Source: Hyphomicrobiales bacterium (GTDB lineage: Bacteria; Pseudomonadota; Alphaproteobacteria; Rhizobiales; Aestuariivirgaceae). From it: 7,511 bases of DNA. The stretch is from NCBI GenBank assembly GCA_012032065.1, contig JAAURV010000149.1, positions 1-7,511 of the forward strand. The letters run 5' to 3'. Positions 7,313 to 7,511 of the stretch are shown one piece after another. Under the pieces are notes generated by a model, which did no database searches, had not been told where the DNA came from, and worked only from the letters and a program-made list of their open reading frames with translations. The position numbers were made by a program, and so were the translations under genes. Each line of letters starts with the position of its first letter. Position 1 is the stretch's first letter.

Positions 7313-7511
7313 CTACTCCACCGTCACCGACTTCGCCAGGTTGCGCGGCTGATCCACGTCGGTGCCCATGAAGACGGCGGCGTGATAGGCGATGAGCTGC
7401 ACGGGGATCGCATAGAGCAGCGGGCTGATGAAGGCATGGGCCTGCGGCACGCGGATGCGGCGGAAGGCGCGGTGGCCATTCTCGGCCAAGGCAGTGTCGT
7501 CCGTCAGCAGC
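7313..7511 (-). CDS. glmS: Glutamine-fructose-6-phosphate aminotransferase GlmS, C-terminal end only
   Basis: GlmS makes glucosamine-6-phosphate from fructose-6-phosphate and glutamine, the entry to peptidoglycan and lipopolysaccharide amino sugars. Only the last 65 residues are in the window, on the minus strand. They read through IPVQLIAYHAAVFMG and TDVDQPRNLAKSVTVE to a TAG stop (plus-strand positions 7313-7315), the hallmark C-terminus of the second SIS domain of GlmS. The frame is intact over this stretch. The gene converges on the MFS exporter with 3 bases between stop codons, and no terminator hairpin with a T-run is seen between them. The start and the N-terminal glutaminase domain lie beyond the right edge. 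Confidence 0.95.
   Translation of the reverse strand, partial: LLTDDTALAENGHRAFRRIRVPQAHAFISPLLYAIPVQLIAYHAAVFMGTDVDQPRNLAKSVTVE

Noticed and set aside
7295..7330. Bidirectional terminator between the MFS gene and glmS
   Set aside because: GACGG and CCGTC could form a five-pair stem, but the loop is long and there is no T-run on either strand.
5833..7371. A 512-codon plus-strand open frame running through hspQ and the MFS gene
   Set aside because: It is the +1 shadow of two well-supported genes, extremely rich in Arg, and lacks the membrane helices present in the MFS frame.

Overview
This is a compact, GC-rich chromosomal segment from an alphaproteobacterium, most likely of the order Hyphomicrobiales (Rhizobiales). 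The main reasons are the 234-residue alpha-type LexA directly downstream of moeA, a direct-repeat SOS operator of the alphaproteobacterial type (GTTC-N7-GTTC, here read on the minus strand), and the style of the UbiH/UbiF hydroxylase and HspQ proteins. No mobile element, tRNA, rRNA or CRISPR array was seen.

Layout, left to right. moeA (molybdenum cofactor synthesis; its start lies outside the window) runs to 1082. A 103-bp gap carries the SOS box and a probable lexA promoter, followed by lexA (1186-1888). Then comes a run of same-strand genes with very short gaps: a secreted copper/TPQ amine oxidase (1944-3942), a glutathione S-transferase overlapping its stop codon (3939-4547), a UbiH/UbiF-type FAD monooxygenase (4551-5729), hspQ (5775-6113) and a TetA-like MFS exporter (6116-7309). 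Three bases after the exporter, the 3' end of glmS arrives on the minus strand.

The dominant feature is that five of the eight genes (moeA, lexA, amine oxidase, UbiH-like, MFS) cannot be read in one frame. I count nine single-base frameshifts. Each is repaired by adding or removing one base in or beside a short homopolymer, and each repair restores family-consistent sequence. Reconstructed lengths are normal (LexA 234 aa, amine oxidase 666, UbiH-like 392, MFS 397), and the catalytic residues I could check in lexA, the amine oxidase, the UbiH-like gene and the GST are retained. Because the affected set includes lexA and a probable ubiquinone gene, the simplest reading is homopolymer indel error in a low-coverage or single-technology assembly, not real gene decay. 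The entries below annotate the repaired genes and say where the breaks are.

Functionally the window is mostly housekeeping: cofactor synthesis, SOS control, quinone synthesis, proteostasis and amino-sugar synthesis. The accessory-looking part is the periplasmic amine oxidase coupled to a GST, with a drug-type exporter further down the same strand. I see no convincing undescribed system.
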